Shown here: piece by piece, positions 25,971 through 34,023 of the stretch
How the letters are laid out: the number at the start of each line of letters is the position of its first letter
Numbering within the stretch: the first letter of the stretch is position 1
Program-made: the position numbers and the translations under genes
Assembly (NCBI GenBank): GCA_001013295.1
Contig: LAZY01000078.1
Coordinates: 1-64,000 of the forward strand
Reading direction: 5' to 3'
Length of the DNA: 64,000 nucleotides
Source of the DNA: Chryseobacterium indologenes
GTDB lineage: Bacteria; Bacteroidota; Bacteroidia; Flavobacteriales; Weeksellaceae
Notes under the pieces: model-generated
The model's database searches: none
What the model saw: the letters and a program-made list of their open reading frames with translations, nothing else
What the model was told of the DNA's origin: nothing

Positions 25971-26362
25971 ATTCCGGTGTTTAGCCTGTCTTTTACAAAC
26001 TCAATCTGGGTTTTGCCATGTGGTGCCGGATTTCCGTCACTGTCGAGATTTACCATTACGATTTTATCAACGGTGATAATGGTCTGGTGGGTCATTTTAT
26101 TTCGGACATCACATCTTAAAGTGATAGAGGAAGATCCAAAATGGATGGCTTCGATACCAATTTCTATAATATCACCTTGCTTGGCAGAGCTTACAAAATT
26201 AATTTCAGAGATGAATTTGGTTACCACTTTTGTGTTTTCCAATTGGATAATGGCATAGAGGGCAGCTTCTTCATCGATCCACTGTAAAAGTCTCCCTCCG
26301 AAAAGAGAATGATTAGGATTTAAATCTTCCGGTTTTACCCATTTTCTGGTATGATAGTTCAT
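25967..26362 (-). CDS. Hotdog-fold acyl-CoA thioesterase (YciA/BACH-like)
   Basis: This 131-residue protein carries the hotdog signature NHSLFGGRLLQWIDEEAALYA (catalytic Asp in WIDEEAA, as in YciA/BACH), followed by FVSSAKQGDIIEIGIEAIHFGSSSITL. It should hydrolyse acyl-CoA thioesters in the cytosol. The chain-length preference is unknown. Its stop overlaps the ATG of the AraC-type sensor by four bases (ATGA), so they are co-translated, an unexpected pairing of lipid and metal functions. Confidence 0.88.
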   Translation of the reverse strand: MNYHTRKWVKPEDLNPNHSLFGGRLLQWIDEEAALYAIIQLENTKVVTKFISEINFVSSAKQGDIIEIGIEAIHFGSSSITLRCDVRNKMTHQTIITVDKIVMVNLDSDGNPAPHGKTQIEFVKDRLNTGI

Positions 26363-26458
26363 TTTTTTAATAATTTATAGTACAAATTTAAGGTTAAATG
26401 CTGATGTGATCAATAGAATAGTATTTATTGATCTGAAAAGAATCATTCATTTTCTCGA

Positions 26459-26872
26459 TCATTTTCTTTTGGAGCGCATCGCTTTTGTCTTATTGACTGA
26501 CGGATCATGTAAAAACTTTTGATAGTTTTCACTTTCTACAGGAAACATGGCCACTTTTCCTTCTTCGTTATGATGAAATCCAAATCCATATCTTTTGGCC
26601 AGTGGAGAGGAGCGGAGGCATGCCTGACCTTTGGAGAAGAACTGTTTCCTTGCTTCTTCTCTTTCACTTTCTGAAATATCATTTTTGATAGCATAGCATT
26701 CGAAGATAATATCATCCGAGGTATATTGGTAAGGACTCTTTATCAGTTTTTCATATTGAAGGCTAGCTAGTGTTTTCTCCTTCTTTTCGGGAGGGATCTG
26801 GGCATGGTCAACAGGGCAGTCTTCGGCCACTTCAATGAGGGTATTGGTGTAATTGGTGGTATGCAGTTTCAT
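26459..26872 (-). CDS. DUF6157-like protein
   Basis: A 137-residue cytosolic protein beginning MKLHTTNYTNTLIEVAEDCPVDHAQIPP, which matches my memory of DUF6157 proteins. Later conserved segments are YTSDDIIFECYA and FSKGQACLRSSPLAKRYGFGFHHNEEGKVAM. No function is established for the family. The C-terminus is basic (KTKAMRSKRK). It is transcribed in the direction of the thioesterase gene, 96 bases away. Confidence 0.7.
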   Translation of the reverse strand: MKLHTTNYTNTLIEVAEDCPVDHAQIPPEKKEKTLASLQYEKLIKSPYQYTSDDIIFECYAIKNDISESEREEARKQFFSKGQACLRSSPLAKRYGFGFHHNEEGKVAMFPVESENYQKFLHDPSVNKTKAMRSKRK

Positions 26873-27240
26873 GTTTGATTGAGTTTTTACAATTTTATGA
26901 AATTAAAGGATGATAAAGAAAATTCTAAATATAAGGGTATTCTCTTTTCTTTAGAAATGATGTTCGTTTTCATAGAGGGCAGGTTCTTAGGTGTTTATAT
27001 TTAATTTCAATTGCTGTTGGATGCTCTAAACCATTCTTTTATCAATGTTTTTTAGAATTGTTTCGGTTGTTTTAATTCTTTGGATTCAACATAATGTGAG
27101 AAATATTTAAAAAAAGCTTTGATTTGAAATTTTTAATTGTATCTTGCATACGTTTATATTTGGAATCAATATTTGTTCATTAATTTATGTTGTTTTTCTT
27201 TTATATACCAAATTTTTATTAATTTTTTAATTTATTTAAA
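26873..27240. other. Divergent promoter region upstream of the RRM gene
   Basis: No gene is seen. The left end carries the DUF6157 promoter and the right end a long AT-rich leader of the RRM gene. TATATTTG at 27155-27162 matches TAnnTTTG and would give a leader of about 75 nt, longer than most here and typical of cold-regulated genes. Confidence 0.45.
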
Positions 27241-27594
27241 ATGAACATTTTTGTTTCAAACATCAATTACGCAACTAAAGAGTATGAGTTGCACGATCTT
27301 TTCGCAGAATTTGGAGATGTATCATCTGCCAAAATCGTTACAGACAGAGAGACTGGTCGTTCCAGAGGTTTCGGTTTCATAGAAATGGGTGATGAAGAAG
27401 GAAAGCAAGCTATTGAAGCTCTTAACCAAAAAGAATTCAACGGAAAAACACTAAATGTTTCCGAAGCTAAACCAAGAGAAGAAAAACCAAGAAGAAGCTT
27501 CGATAACAACAGAGGTGGAGGTTATGGTAACAACAACAATAGAGGCGGAGGCTATGGTAACAACAACCGTGGCGGAGGCGGAAATCGTTGGTAA
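27241..27594 (+). CDS. RRM-domain RNA-binding protein with Gly/Asn-rich tail
   Basis: This 117-residue protein has one RNA recognition motif (residues 1-80). RNP2 is IFVSNI (residues 3-8), and RNP1 is RGFGFIEM near residue 45. The tail after residue 85 is built of repeated RGGGYGNNN units. This is the bacterial cold-inducible Rbp type known from cyanobacteria and Bacteroidetes. It probably binds single-stranded RNA and may affect mRNA structure or stability in the cold. The long AT-rich leader supports post-transcriptional control. A strong terminator follows. Confidence 0.92.
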   Translation: MNIFVSNINYATKEYELHDLFAEFGDVSSAKIVTDRETGRSRGFGFIEMGDEEGKQAIEALNQKEFNGKTLNVSEAKPREEKPRRSFDNNRGGGYGNNNNRGGGYGNNNRGGGGNRW

Positions 27595-27602
27595 AAAATA
27601 TG

Positions 27603-27628
27603 AAGCGGCTTATTAGCCGCTTTTTTTA
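27603..27628 (+). terminator. Terminator after the RRM gene
   Basis: AAGCGGCT and AGCCGCTT flank a TATT loop, followed by T7. Confidence 0.9.
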
Positions 27629-27734
27629 TGAAATTTAATTTGCAGAAAATCATTCAATTAGTTATTTGTATTGAAGATTCCTGTTTTTTGGCATAATTTT
27701 AGAAAATTCTCAATCAATCAAAAAAGTAATTATA

Positions 27735-28481
27735 ATGAAAAAACATTTATTAACATTAATGATGGTGTTTGGCGGATTATTATTGAATGCACAAAATATC
27801 TATAATGGTCAGACCCTGGAACAGAATAGAAAGTATTGGTCAAATAATAACAGGTATTATCTGATATTCCAGAATGATGGCAATCTGGTTCTATACAACA
27901 GAAGCGGAGGTTCGATCTGGGATTCCAAAACTTCAGACAGAGGGGTAAAAGCGGTTTTTCAGGATGATGGTAACTTGGTAGTGTATACTCCGAGAAATGG
28001 AGTGGCTTTCAGTTCCAATACCAATGGTAGAGGCGCTAATAAACTCACCGTTCAGGATGATGGTAATCTTGTGGTGTATAATAATTCCAGTCCTTTATGG
28101 GCTTCAAAAGATGGAAGCAGAAACAATAATGACAGATTTGGCCGTGGCGGAGGTTCTGTAGATCCGGGACATAAATTCCGCAGAGGGGATAAGCTTTATT
28201 CTTCTGATGGTAATTATTATCTGTCCTTCCAGGATGACGGTAATTTGGTGTTGTCGAACAGAAATGGTAATGCAATCTGGGGAGCTGGTACCGATAATAA
28301 AGGAAGCAGAGCTGAATTCCAGAATGACGGAAATCTGGTTGTATATGATTCTTACAACAAAGCTATCTGGAGCTCCAATACATCCCGAAGAGGAGGTAAC
28401 AAGCTTACCGTACAGAATGATGGAAACCTGGTGATCTACGGAAACTATTCTCCGGTGTGGAGCTCAGGAACTCAAAGATAA
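27735..28481 (+). CDS. Secreted bulb-lectin-like (B_lectin) protein
   Basis: This 248-residue protein has a signal peptide (MKKHLLTLMMVFGGLLLNAQ), then two homologous halves of about 110 residues. Each half contains three QxDGNLVxY-type motifs (near residues 46, 76, 107, 166, 196, 227), the mannose-binding signature of monocot/bulb lectins. The linker around residue 130 is Gly- and Arg-rich. Two tandem lectin domains is the layout of lectin-like bacteriocins (LlpA), but sugar binding alone is equally likely. It is exported and has no T9SS tail. A strong terminator follows. Confidence 0.85.
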   Translation: MKKHLLTLMMVFGGLLLNAQNIYNGQTLEQNRKYWSNNNRYYLIFQNDGNLVLYNRSGGSIWDSKTSDRGVKAVFQDDGNLVVYTPRNGVAFSSNTNGRGANKLTVQDDGNLVVYNNSSPLWASKDGSRNNNDRFGRGGGSVDPGHKFRRGDKLYSSDGNYYLSFQDDGNLVLSNRNGNAIWGAGTDNKGSRAEFQNDGNLVVYDSYNKAIWSSNTSRRGGNKLTVQNDGNLVIYGNYSPVWSSGTQR

Positions 28482-28496
28482 TTTTCATTTCATATA

Positions 28497-28537
28497 AAAG
28501 AAGAGGCTGCCCGCAGGGCAGCCTCTTCTTTTTACTT
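28497..28537 (+). terminator. Terminator after the lectin gene
   Basis: AAGAGGCTGCCC and GGGCAGCCTCTT flank a GCA loop, followed by a T run. The stem is 12 base pairs. Confidence 0.9.
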
Positions 28538-28722
28538 TTATTTTGCTCTTATCAATACATCAATGTTTTCGTAGTAAATACTGATATAGTTATTATAAGG
28601 AATTGGTCCCGGCGAAGTCCAACTGAAAATATTTCTCCCAATCAGATTCTCTACCTGAATCAGGAACTTTCACTGCCTCTCTTTTTTTTCAGCAGGATTC
28701 ATTATTGATTGTCGGGAGATTG
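28538..28722. other. Convergent intergenic region
   Basis: A 185-base gap between the convergent lectin and BlaI-type genes. No gene or additional hairpin was found beyond the terminator. Confidence 0.35.
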
Positions 28723-29223
28723 CTATGCGTCTTTTTTCTTCTTTTTCTTTTTATCTTTTTCTTTGTCCTTATCCTTGTCTTTTCCTTTTGTTTTCTTTTC
28801 TTTTTTAGGGCTTAAGATTTCTTCGGCGTATTCAAACTTCGGTTCTTCAATTTTTGCCGGTTTTATTTCGATTTTTAGATCAAAATAACCTTTCATATCT
28901 TCCTGGGAAATTAATTTTTCGCTCAATAAAAGCTCCAGAATCTCTTTTCCCGAATCATTAAAAAAGTGATGTGAAAGTTCTTTTAATAGAAATTTTTTAT
29001 ATTCATCCAAAGGAACAAGTACAGTATATTTGAAGATTCGTCCCTCTTTTGCGGTAGACAGATACCCTTTTTCAACCAATATTTTCAGATAAGTAGATAC
29101 TGTATTCTGATGGGGTTTGGGTTCTGGGTGCTGCTCCATAACGTCCTTCAGATAGAAAGATTCCATTTTCCAAAACAGCTTCATAAAGTTTTCCTCTGCG
29201 GAAGTAAGATGATTAATTTTCAT
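28723..29223 (-). CDS. BlaI/MecI-family transcriptional repressor with Lys-rich tail
   Basis: The ATG at 29223 begins MKINHLTSAEENFMKLFW, the standard BlaI start; an upstream extension overlapping the PAP2 gene is not coding. The 166-residue protein has a winged helix (HQNTVSTYLKILVEKGYLSTAKEGRIFKYTVLV), a dimerisation helix (FFNDSGKEILELLLSEKLIS) and an unusual tail of about 50 residues rich in Lys, Asp and Glu. BlaI repressors are normally cut by a BlaR1 sensor protease; none is adjacent. It overlaps the PAP2 operon, 8 bases after its stop. Confidence 0.88.
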   Translation of the reverse strand: MKINHLTSAEENFMKLFWKMESFYLKDVMEQHPEPKPHQNTVSTYLKILVEKGYLSTAKEGRIFKYTVLVPLDEYKKFLLKELSHHFFNDSGKEILELLLSEKLISQEDMKGYFDLKIEIKPAKIEEPKFEYAEEILSPKKEKKTKGKDKDKDKEKDKKKKKKKDA

Positions 29224-29231
29224 AAGGGATT

Positions 29232-29834
29232 CTAATGTTGAAATTGAATATTGCAATAAAGATAAAGAAAAGATACCACAAAAGCTATTCCAGCGCCCAT
29301 AAATACCTCTTTTATGGTATGCCTTTTTAAAATAACCCGGGTAATTCCGACCAGGGTTGCAATTCCCAGCCACAGTAGCCCCATTTTCCAGTCTAAGGTG
29401 AAAAACAGGGCGGCTGTAAATATATTGAATGCCGTGTGCATTGAACTTTTAATAAAAAAATTGCTGACCTGAAGGGCGAAAAGCAAGATTAAAATAAACA
29501 GCATGACAAGATCAATAGATCCCGTTCTGCTATAATTAAAGATCAGATAAGTTATTATACAGGCTGCAATAAATATATACAATGTTTTCCGCTGAACCCT
29601 GTTGGATACATCCATATTGGTATACCTTCCCGTTTTTACATTCCATACCAACCATATGATCACCGGAACAATAATCATCAGGGATACAGGCAGGAAATAC
29701 AGAAGCGAATCTTTGAGGGTGTATTCTCTGATACTCATATAGATAAAAAAGATAATAAGGGAAGTCAGAGGATTGAAAAAATCAGAAATGATCTTTGAGA
29801 TTTTCAACAGCAGGGGAGACGGCGTTTCTTCCAT
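29232..29834 (-). CDS. PAP2-family membrane phosphatase
   Basis: This 200-residue protein has about five hydrophobic segments. The C-terminal PAP2 motifs are present: KSSMHTAFN (S-x-x-x-H) and ITRVILKRHTIKEVFMGA (R-x-x-x-x-x-H-x-x-x-D/E). The first motif, K-x6-RP, is weak (around SNRVQRK). It may be a lipid phosphatase acting on phosphatidic acid or undecaprenyl pyrophosphate at the inner membrane. The BlaI-like gene follows by 8 bases, implying joint expression. Confidence 0.75.
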   Translation of the reverse strand: MEETPSPLLLKISKIISDFFNPLTSLIIFFIYMSIREYTLKDSLLYFLPVSLMIIVPVIIWLVWNVKTGRYTNMDVSNRVQRKTLYIFIAACIITYLIFNYSRTGSIDLVMLFILILLFALQVSNFFIKSSMHTAFNIFTAALFFTLDWKMGLLWLGIATLVGITRVILKRHTIKEVFMGAGIAFVVSFLYLYCNIQFQH

Positions 29835-30053
29835 ATTCAGGTTTAAGCTCCAAATATAATACTATAACCTCAAAAAACAAATGGAATCAACTGGGCTGAT
29901 GTGGAAAATATAGTTGGAAATATTGTTGATTTTTCAACTGTAAAACAATATTATTTGTTTATTTTTAATTTAATGTTGAATCTTTATTAAAATTTATAAT
30001 TTTAGAGGTCTGTTTCTTCCATCAGATTAAAAGCTGTGCCGGATTTGATATAG

Positions 30054-30217
30054 GGAAGGATTCATGCGGATAAGGAATGGAAAGAAATTAAAGTTCAGTC
30101 AGCGAAATTATATGGTGATTTTGTTAACAATATTGAAGATGGAGCCTTAAAACTGACCGTTTTTTCCCCGGAAAAGAGGTTGTTGAAATAACCAAAAGTT
30201 ATGTTAACAATAATTAA
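30054..30217 (+). pseudogene. Decayed protein-coding remnant
   Basis: After a TAG at 30051, the frame reads GRIHADKEWKEIKVQSAKLY-like sequence and continues through NNIEDGALKLTVF. A shift at the GTTTTTTCCCCGG homopolymer then brings in PGKEVVEITKSYVNNN and a stop at 30217. The joined sequence looks like a protein C-terminus with one frameshift. The family is not recognised. The phrase GTTAACAATA...AAGATGGA occurs twice, near 30122 and 30204, suggesting a partial duplication. Confidence 0.4.
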
Positions 30218-30463
30218 AGATGGAAGAATAAAGAGCAGAAAATATAAAGTTTTTTGAATTACCTGCTTTATATATTATTTCAGGTAAGCTATACGGGCAG
30301 GCTGATTTCTTAGACCTTTCAACCGAAAATCAATAGATAGAATGCTGTTCCGTGAGTGTTTCTGAGGGTCGAAAATTAAGAATAATCCATTCCGCCTGCA
30401 AATAGATTTTACAGAAAAATCGAAAAGTTATCTATGTATAGAATAAAAACAAAGTTTTTTTCA

Positions 30464-30471
30464 TAATTTTG
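30464..30471 (+). promoter_or_regulatory. Candidate -7 element TAATTTTG of pdhA
   Basis: TAATTTTG matches TAnnTTTG and lies 37 bases before the pdhA ATG. The -33 box is not clear. Confidence 0.45.
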
Positions 30472-30508
30472 CTCAACTATTTCATCATAAAAAAGCAAGA
30501 GCTAACAC

Positions 30509-31510
30509 ATGAAAGAATTTTCTAAAGAGGTATACCTGAAGTGGTATGAAGATATGACAATGTGGAGAAGGTTTGAAGACAAATGCCGTTCTCTTTACCT
30601 AAAACAAAAGATCAGAGGATTTTTACATTTGTATAACGGTCAGGAAGCTATTCCTGCCGGATTCACACATGCAATGGACCTTACGAAAGACAGTATGATT
30701 ACTGCCTACAGATGCCACATCCATCCAATGGCGATGGGAGTAGATCCTAAGAGAATCATGGCTGAACTTTGTGGTAAAGCAACAGGTACATCCGGAGGTA
30801 TGGGTGGATCTATGCACATTTTCAGCAAAGAACACCGTTTCTACGGAGGTCACGGTATCGTTGGAGGACAAATTCCTTTGGGAGCAGGTATTGCTTTTGC
30901 AGATAAATATTTCGACAGAAAAGCAGTAAACATCTGTTTCTTCGGAGACGGTGCTGCAAGACAAGGTTCTCTGCATGAAACATTCAACATGGCAATGAAC
31001 TGGAAGCTTCCTGTAGTATTTGTTGTAGAAAACAACCAGTACGCAATGGGAACTTCTGTAAAAAGAACAGCCAACCACGAAGATATATACAAATTAGGAT
31101 TAGGATATGAAATGCCTTGTCTTGCAGTAGATGCAATGGACCCTGTAAAAGTAGCTGAAGCTGCTTACGAGGCTATTGAAAGAGCAAGAAGAGGTGATGG
31201 GCCAACGTTCATTGAAGCAAGAACTTACCGTTACAGAGGACACTCTATGTCTGATGCTGAACCATACAGATCTAAAGAAGAAGTAGCTGTTCACAAAAAT
31301 GATGACCCAATCGAACTGGTAAAACACAGAATCCTTGAAAACGGATGGGCTACAGAACAGGAATTGGAAGCTATCGATAACAAATCCAGAGACTTTGTTG
31401 AAGAGTGCATCGAATTCATGGAAAACTCTCCATATCCGGACGCTGAGAAAATCTATGAGTATGTGTATGCTCAGGAAGATTATCCATTCTTAGACAAGTT
31501 AGAAAACTAA
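30509..31510 (+). CDS. pdhA: Pyruvate dehydrogenase E1 component, alpha subunit
   Basis: The 333-residue protein has the thiamine-diphosphate-binding motif GDGAARQGSLHETFNMA (residues about 147-165; GDG...N), preceded by GGMGGSMHIFSKEHRFYGGHGIVG. The C-terminal part contains TYRYRGHSMSDAEPYR, the family signature with the conserved histidine. It decarboxylates pyruvate as a heterotetramer with an E1-beta subunit. Neither E1-beta nor E3 is in this window; only E2 follows, with a repeat in between. Localisation is cytosolic. Confidence 0.95.
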   Translation: MKEFSKEVYLKWYEDMTMWRRFEDKCRSLYLKQKIRGFLHLYNGQEAIPAGFTHAMDLTKDSMITAYRCHIHPMAMGVDPKRIMAELCGKATGTSGGMGGSMHIFSKEHRFYGGHGIVGGQIPLGAGIAFADKYFDRKAVNICFFGDGAARQGSLHETFNMAMNWKLPVVFVVENNQYAMGTSVKRTANHEDIYKLGLGYEMPCLAVDAMDPVKVAEAAYEAIERARRGDGPTFIEARTYRYRGHSMSDAEPYRSKEEVAVHKNDDPIELVKHRILENGWATEQELEAIDNKSRDFVEECIEFMENSPYPDAEKIYEYVYAQEDYPFLDKLEN

Positions 31511-31527
31511 AAGATAATGAGTTAATT

Positions 31528-31606
31528 TGACCATTTGAAAATTTGGAAATATGATAGAGTATGTCCTTTTTTAATTTTCAAATTTTCAGATTGCTAAATT
31601 TTCAAA
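31528..31606. repeat. AT-rich inverted repeat between pdhA and pdhC
   Basis: ATTTGAAAATTTGG (31533-31546) has an inverted counterpart AAATTTTCAAAT (31595-31606), and AATTTTCAAATTTTCA (31573-31588) repeats the phrase. It fills the 108-base gap between two co-directional genes of one complex. Confidence 0.6.
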
Positions 31607-31618
31607 TAAAAAATAATT

Positions 31619-33214
31619 ATGGCAGAAGTAATTACGATGCCCCGCCTTTCCGACACTATGACGGAAGGTAAAGTGGCGAAATGGCATAAAAAAGTAGGAG
31701 ATAAAATAAAGGAAGGAGATATTTTAGCTGAAATTGAAACTGACAAAGCTGTTCAGGATTTCGAATCTGAAGTAGAAGGTACCCTTTTATACGTGGGTGT
31801 AGAAGAAGGTGCTGCCGCTGCTGTAGACTCTGTTTTGGCAATTATCGGTAATGAAGGAGAAGATATTTCAGGATTGACAGATGGAGCAGCTGCTCCCAGT
31901 GCAGGTTCTGAAGAAAAAAAATCAGAAGAACAGCCTAAAGCAGAAACTGTGGAAACTGCTACTGCAGAAGTTCCGGCAGGAGTAGAAGTGGTTACCATGC
32001 CAAGACTTTCTGATACAATGACAGAAGGTAAAGTTGCTAAATGGCACAAAAATGTAGGGGATACCGTAAAAGAAGGAGATCTTCTTGCTGAGATCGAAAC
32101 AGATAAAGCAGTACAGGATTTCGAATCTGAATTCAATGGAGTACTATTGAAGCAAGGTGTGGAAGAAGGTGGTGCTGCTCCGGTTGATTCCGTATTGGCA
32201 ATCATTGGCCCTGCAGGTACAGATGTTTCAGGAGTTGGAGCTCCTAAAGCTGCTCAGGCATCAGGGAAACCGGCTGAGCAAAAGGCAGAAGCTAAAACAG
32301 AAGAAAAAGCTGCTCCGGCTGCTAATACTTCATCTTCTGACAGAGTAGCTATTTCTCCATTAGCTAAGAAAATGGCTCAGGATAAAGGGGTTGATATCAA
32401 TGCTGTACAGGGATCAGGTGAAAACGGAAGAATCGTTAAGAAAGATATTGAAAACTATCAGCCAGCTGCAAAACCAGCTGCTTCAGCTCCGGCTGCAAGT
32501 GCTGCTGCTCCGGTTGCTGTAAGCTTTGTACAAGGTGTAGATGTAGAAGAACCAAACTCTCAGGTAAGAAATATTATCGCAAAACGTCTTTCTGAAAGTA
32601 AATTCTCTGCTCCTCACTATTACCTAATGGTTGAAATCAACATGGATAAAGCCATTGAAGCGAGAAAAGAGATCAATTCTATCCCGGATACGAAGATTTC
32701 ATTCAACGATATGATTATCAAAGCAACTGCAATTGCTTTAAGAAAACACCCACAGGTAAATTCAAGTTGGGCTGGAGATAAGATCATTCACAGAGGAAAT
32801 ATCAATATCGGTGTAGCTGTGGCTATTCCTGACGGATTAGTAGTTCCTGTATTGAAAAATACAGATCAGATGAATTACACTCAGATTTCTGCTGCGGTAA
32901 AAGATATGGCTTCAAGAGCTAAGAATAAAGGTCTTAAGGCAAATGAAATGGAAGGATCTACATTCTCTATTTCTAATCTTGGAATGTTCGGAATCGAAAC
33001 ATTTACAAGTATCATCAACCAACCCAACTCTGCTATCCTTTCAGTAGGAGCAATCATCGAGAAACCAATTGTGAAGAACGGTCAGATTGTAGTAGGTAAC
33101 ACTATGAAACTTTCATTAGCATGTGACCACAGAGTAGTAGATGGTGTTACAGGTGCTCAGTTCCTTCAAACTTTGAGAACCTATTTAGAAAATCCATTAA
33201 CATTGTTACTGTAA
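31619..33214 (+). CDS. pdhC: Dihydrolipoamide acetyltransferase (E2) of pyruvate dehydrogenase
   Basis: The 531-residue protein has two near-identical lipoyl domains (lipoyl lysines Lys43 and Lys163, each in EIETDKAVQDFE), Ala/Pro/Glu-rich linkers, a peripheral subunit-binding domain (VAISPLAKKMAQDKGVDI...GENGRIVKKDI) and the acetyltransferase core. The catalytic motif is DHRVVDG with His504 and Asp508. It transfers acetyl groups to CoA. It is certainly expressed with pdhA, although 108 bases separate them. A terminator follows. Confidence 0.96.
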   Translation: MAEVITMPRLSDTMTEGKVAKWHKKVGDKIKEGDILAEIETDKAVQDFESEVEGTLLYVGVEEGAAAAVDSVLAIIGNEGEDISGLTDGAAAPSAGSEEKKSEEQPKAETVETATAEVPAGVEVVTMPRLSDTMTEGKVAKWHKNVGDTVKEGDLLAEIETDKAVQDFESEFNGVLLKQGVEEGGAAPVDSVLAIIGPAGTDVSGVGAPKAAQASGKPAEQKAEAKTEEKAAPAANTSSSDRVAISPLAKKMAQDKGVDINAVQGSGENGRIVKKDIENYQPAAKPAASAPAASAAAPVAVSFVQGVDVEEPNSQVRNIIAKRLSESKFSAPHYYLMVEINMDKAIEARKEINSIPDTKISFNDMIIKATAIALRKHPQVNSSWAGDKIIHRGNINIGVAVAIPDGLVVPVLKNTDQMNYTQISAAVKDMASRAKNKGLKANEMEGSTFSISNLGMFGIETFTSIINQPNSAILSVGAIIEKPIVKNGQIVVGNTMKLSLACDHRVVDGVTGAQFLQTLRTYLENPLTLLL

Positions 33215-33235
33215 TTTCCAGTATATACAATATCA

Positions 33236-33261
33236 AAACCTCCCAAACGGGAGGTTTTTTT
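33236..33261 (+). terminator. Terminator after pdhC
   Basis: AAACCTCCC pairs with GGGAGGTTT around an AAAC loop, followed by T7. Confidence 0.9.
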
Positions 33262-33335
33262 GTTTGCGGTTTTTGTCTTTACATTGAGAAAATAAGTATA
33301 TTTAATGGTAAATAGTAGGTCGAAAACTAAATAAA

Positions 33336-33824
33336 ATGAAAAAAGCATTGCTCATTTTCTCTGTCCTTGCAAGTGCTCTCGTATTGAGCCAGGAAATCAA
33401 AGAAAACCAACCTTTTCCGGCATTCTCCGTTAAAACTGAGAAAGGTGTTTTAAAATCATCCGATTTAAAAGGGAAGGTTGTACTTGTTAATTTTTTTGCA
33501 ACATGGTGTGGTCCTTGTCTGCAGGAACTTCCCCATTTACAGAATGAAGTATGGGAAAAGTATAAAGACAATAAAAAGTTTTCTTTACTGGTCATAGGCA
33601 GAGAGCATTCTCAAAATGAGATAGAAGCTTTTAAAGCTAAAAAAGGATTTACACTTCCTATTTATGCAGATGAAGACAGGGCTATCTATTCCCTTTTTGC
33701 GAAAGAATATATTCCCAGAAATTATATCATAGACAAAAGTGGAAAAGTAGTTTATGCATCAGTAAGCTATAGTGAACCGGAATTTAAAGAAATGCTTAAA
33801 AAGCTTGATGAACTGTTGAAATAA
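33336..33824 (+). CDS. TlpA/ResA-family periplasmic thiol-disulfide oxidoreductase
   Basis: This 162-residue protein has a signal peptide (MKKALLIFSVLASALVLSQ) and an AhpC/TSA-like thioredoxin fold. The active site is WCGPC with Cys58 and Cys61 in FFATWCGPCLQELP. The family either reduces disulfides for cytochrome maturation or supports periplasmic redox balance. The catalytic cis-proline region is EYIPRNYIID. It is probably transcribed alone; 199 bases separate it from the ABC gene. Confidence 0.9.
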   Translation: MKKALLIFSVLASALVLSQEIKENQPFPAFSVKTEKGVLKSSDLKGKVVLVNFFATWCGPCLQELPHLQNEVWEKYKDNKKFSLLVIGREHSQNEIEAFKAKKGFTLPIYADEDRAIYSLFAKEYIPRNYIIDKSGKVVYASVSYSEPEFKEMLKKLDELLK

Positions 33825-34023
33825 GATTCCTGCCAAAATGAATTTTTCTTTATTACTTTTTTCTAATAAATAGAAGAAACTGTAAGTGATTTTTAATGTC
33901 AGATAGCAGAAAATGATAAAACTTTTCATTTTGAAGGATTTGGCGGTTATTATACTTTAAGTTTTTGGAATTATCATGCTTCTTCTTTATGGATTTTCAA
34001 AATCAAATTACTATTTTTGAATT

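Larger units (their letters stand above)
29835..30508. other. Long gene-free gap before pdhA containing gene remnants
   Basis: A 674-base gap with no intact ORF. Remnant coding-like stretches lie at 30054-30217 and about 30234-30336. The pdhA promoter element is at the right edge. Confidence 0.5.

Noticed and set aside
34012..34019. TATTTTTG as a -7 element for the ABC ATPase gene
   Set aside because: Only four bases separate it from the ATG, which would give an essentially leaderless transcript; kept as unlikely.
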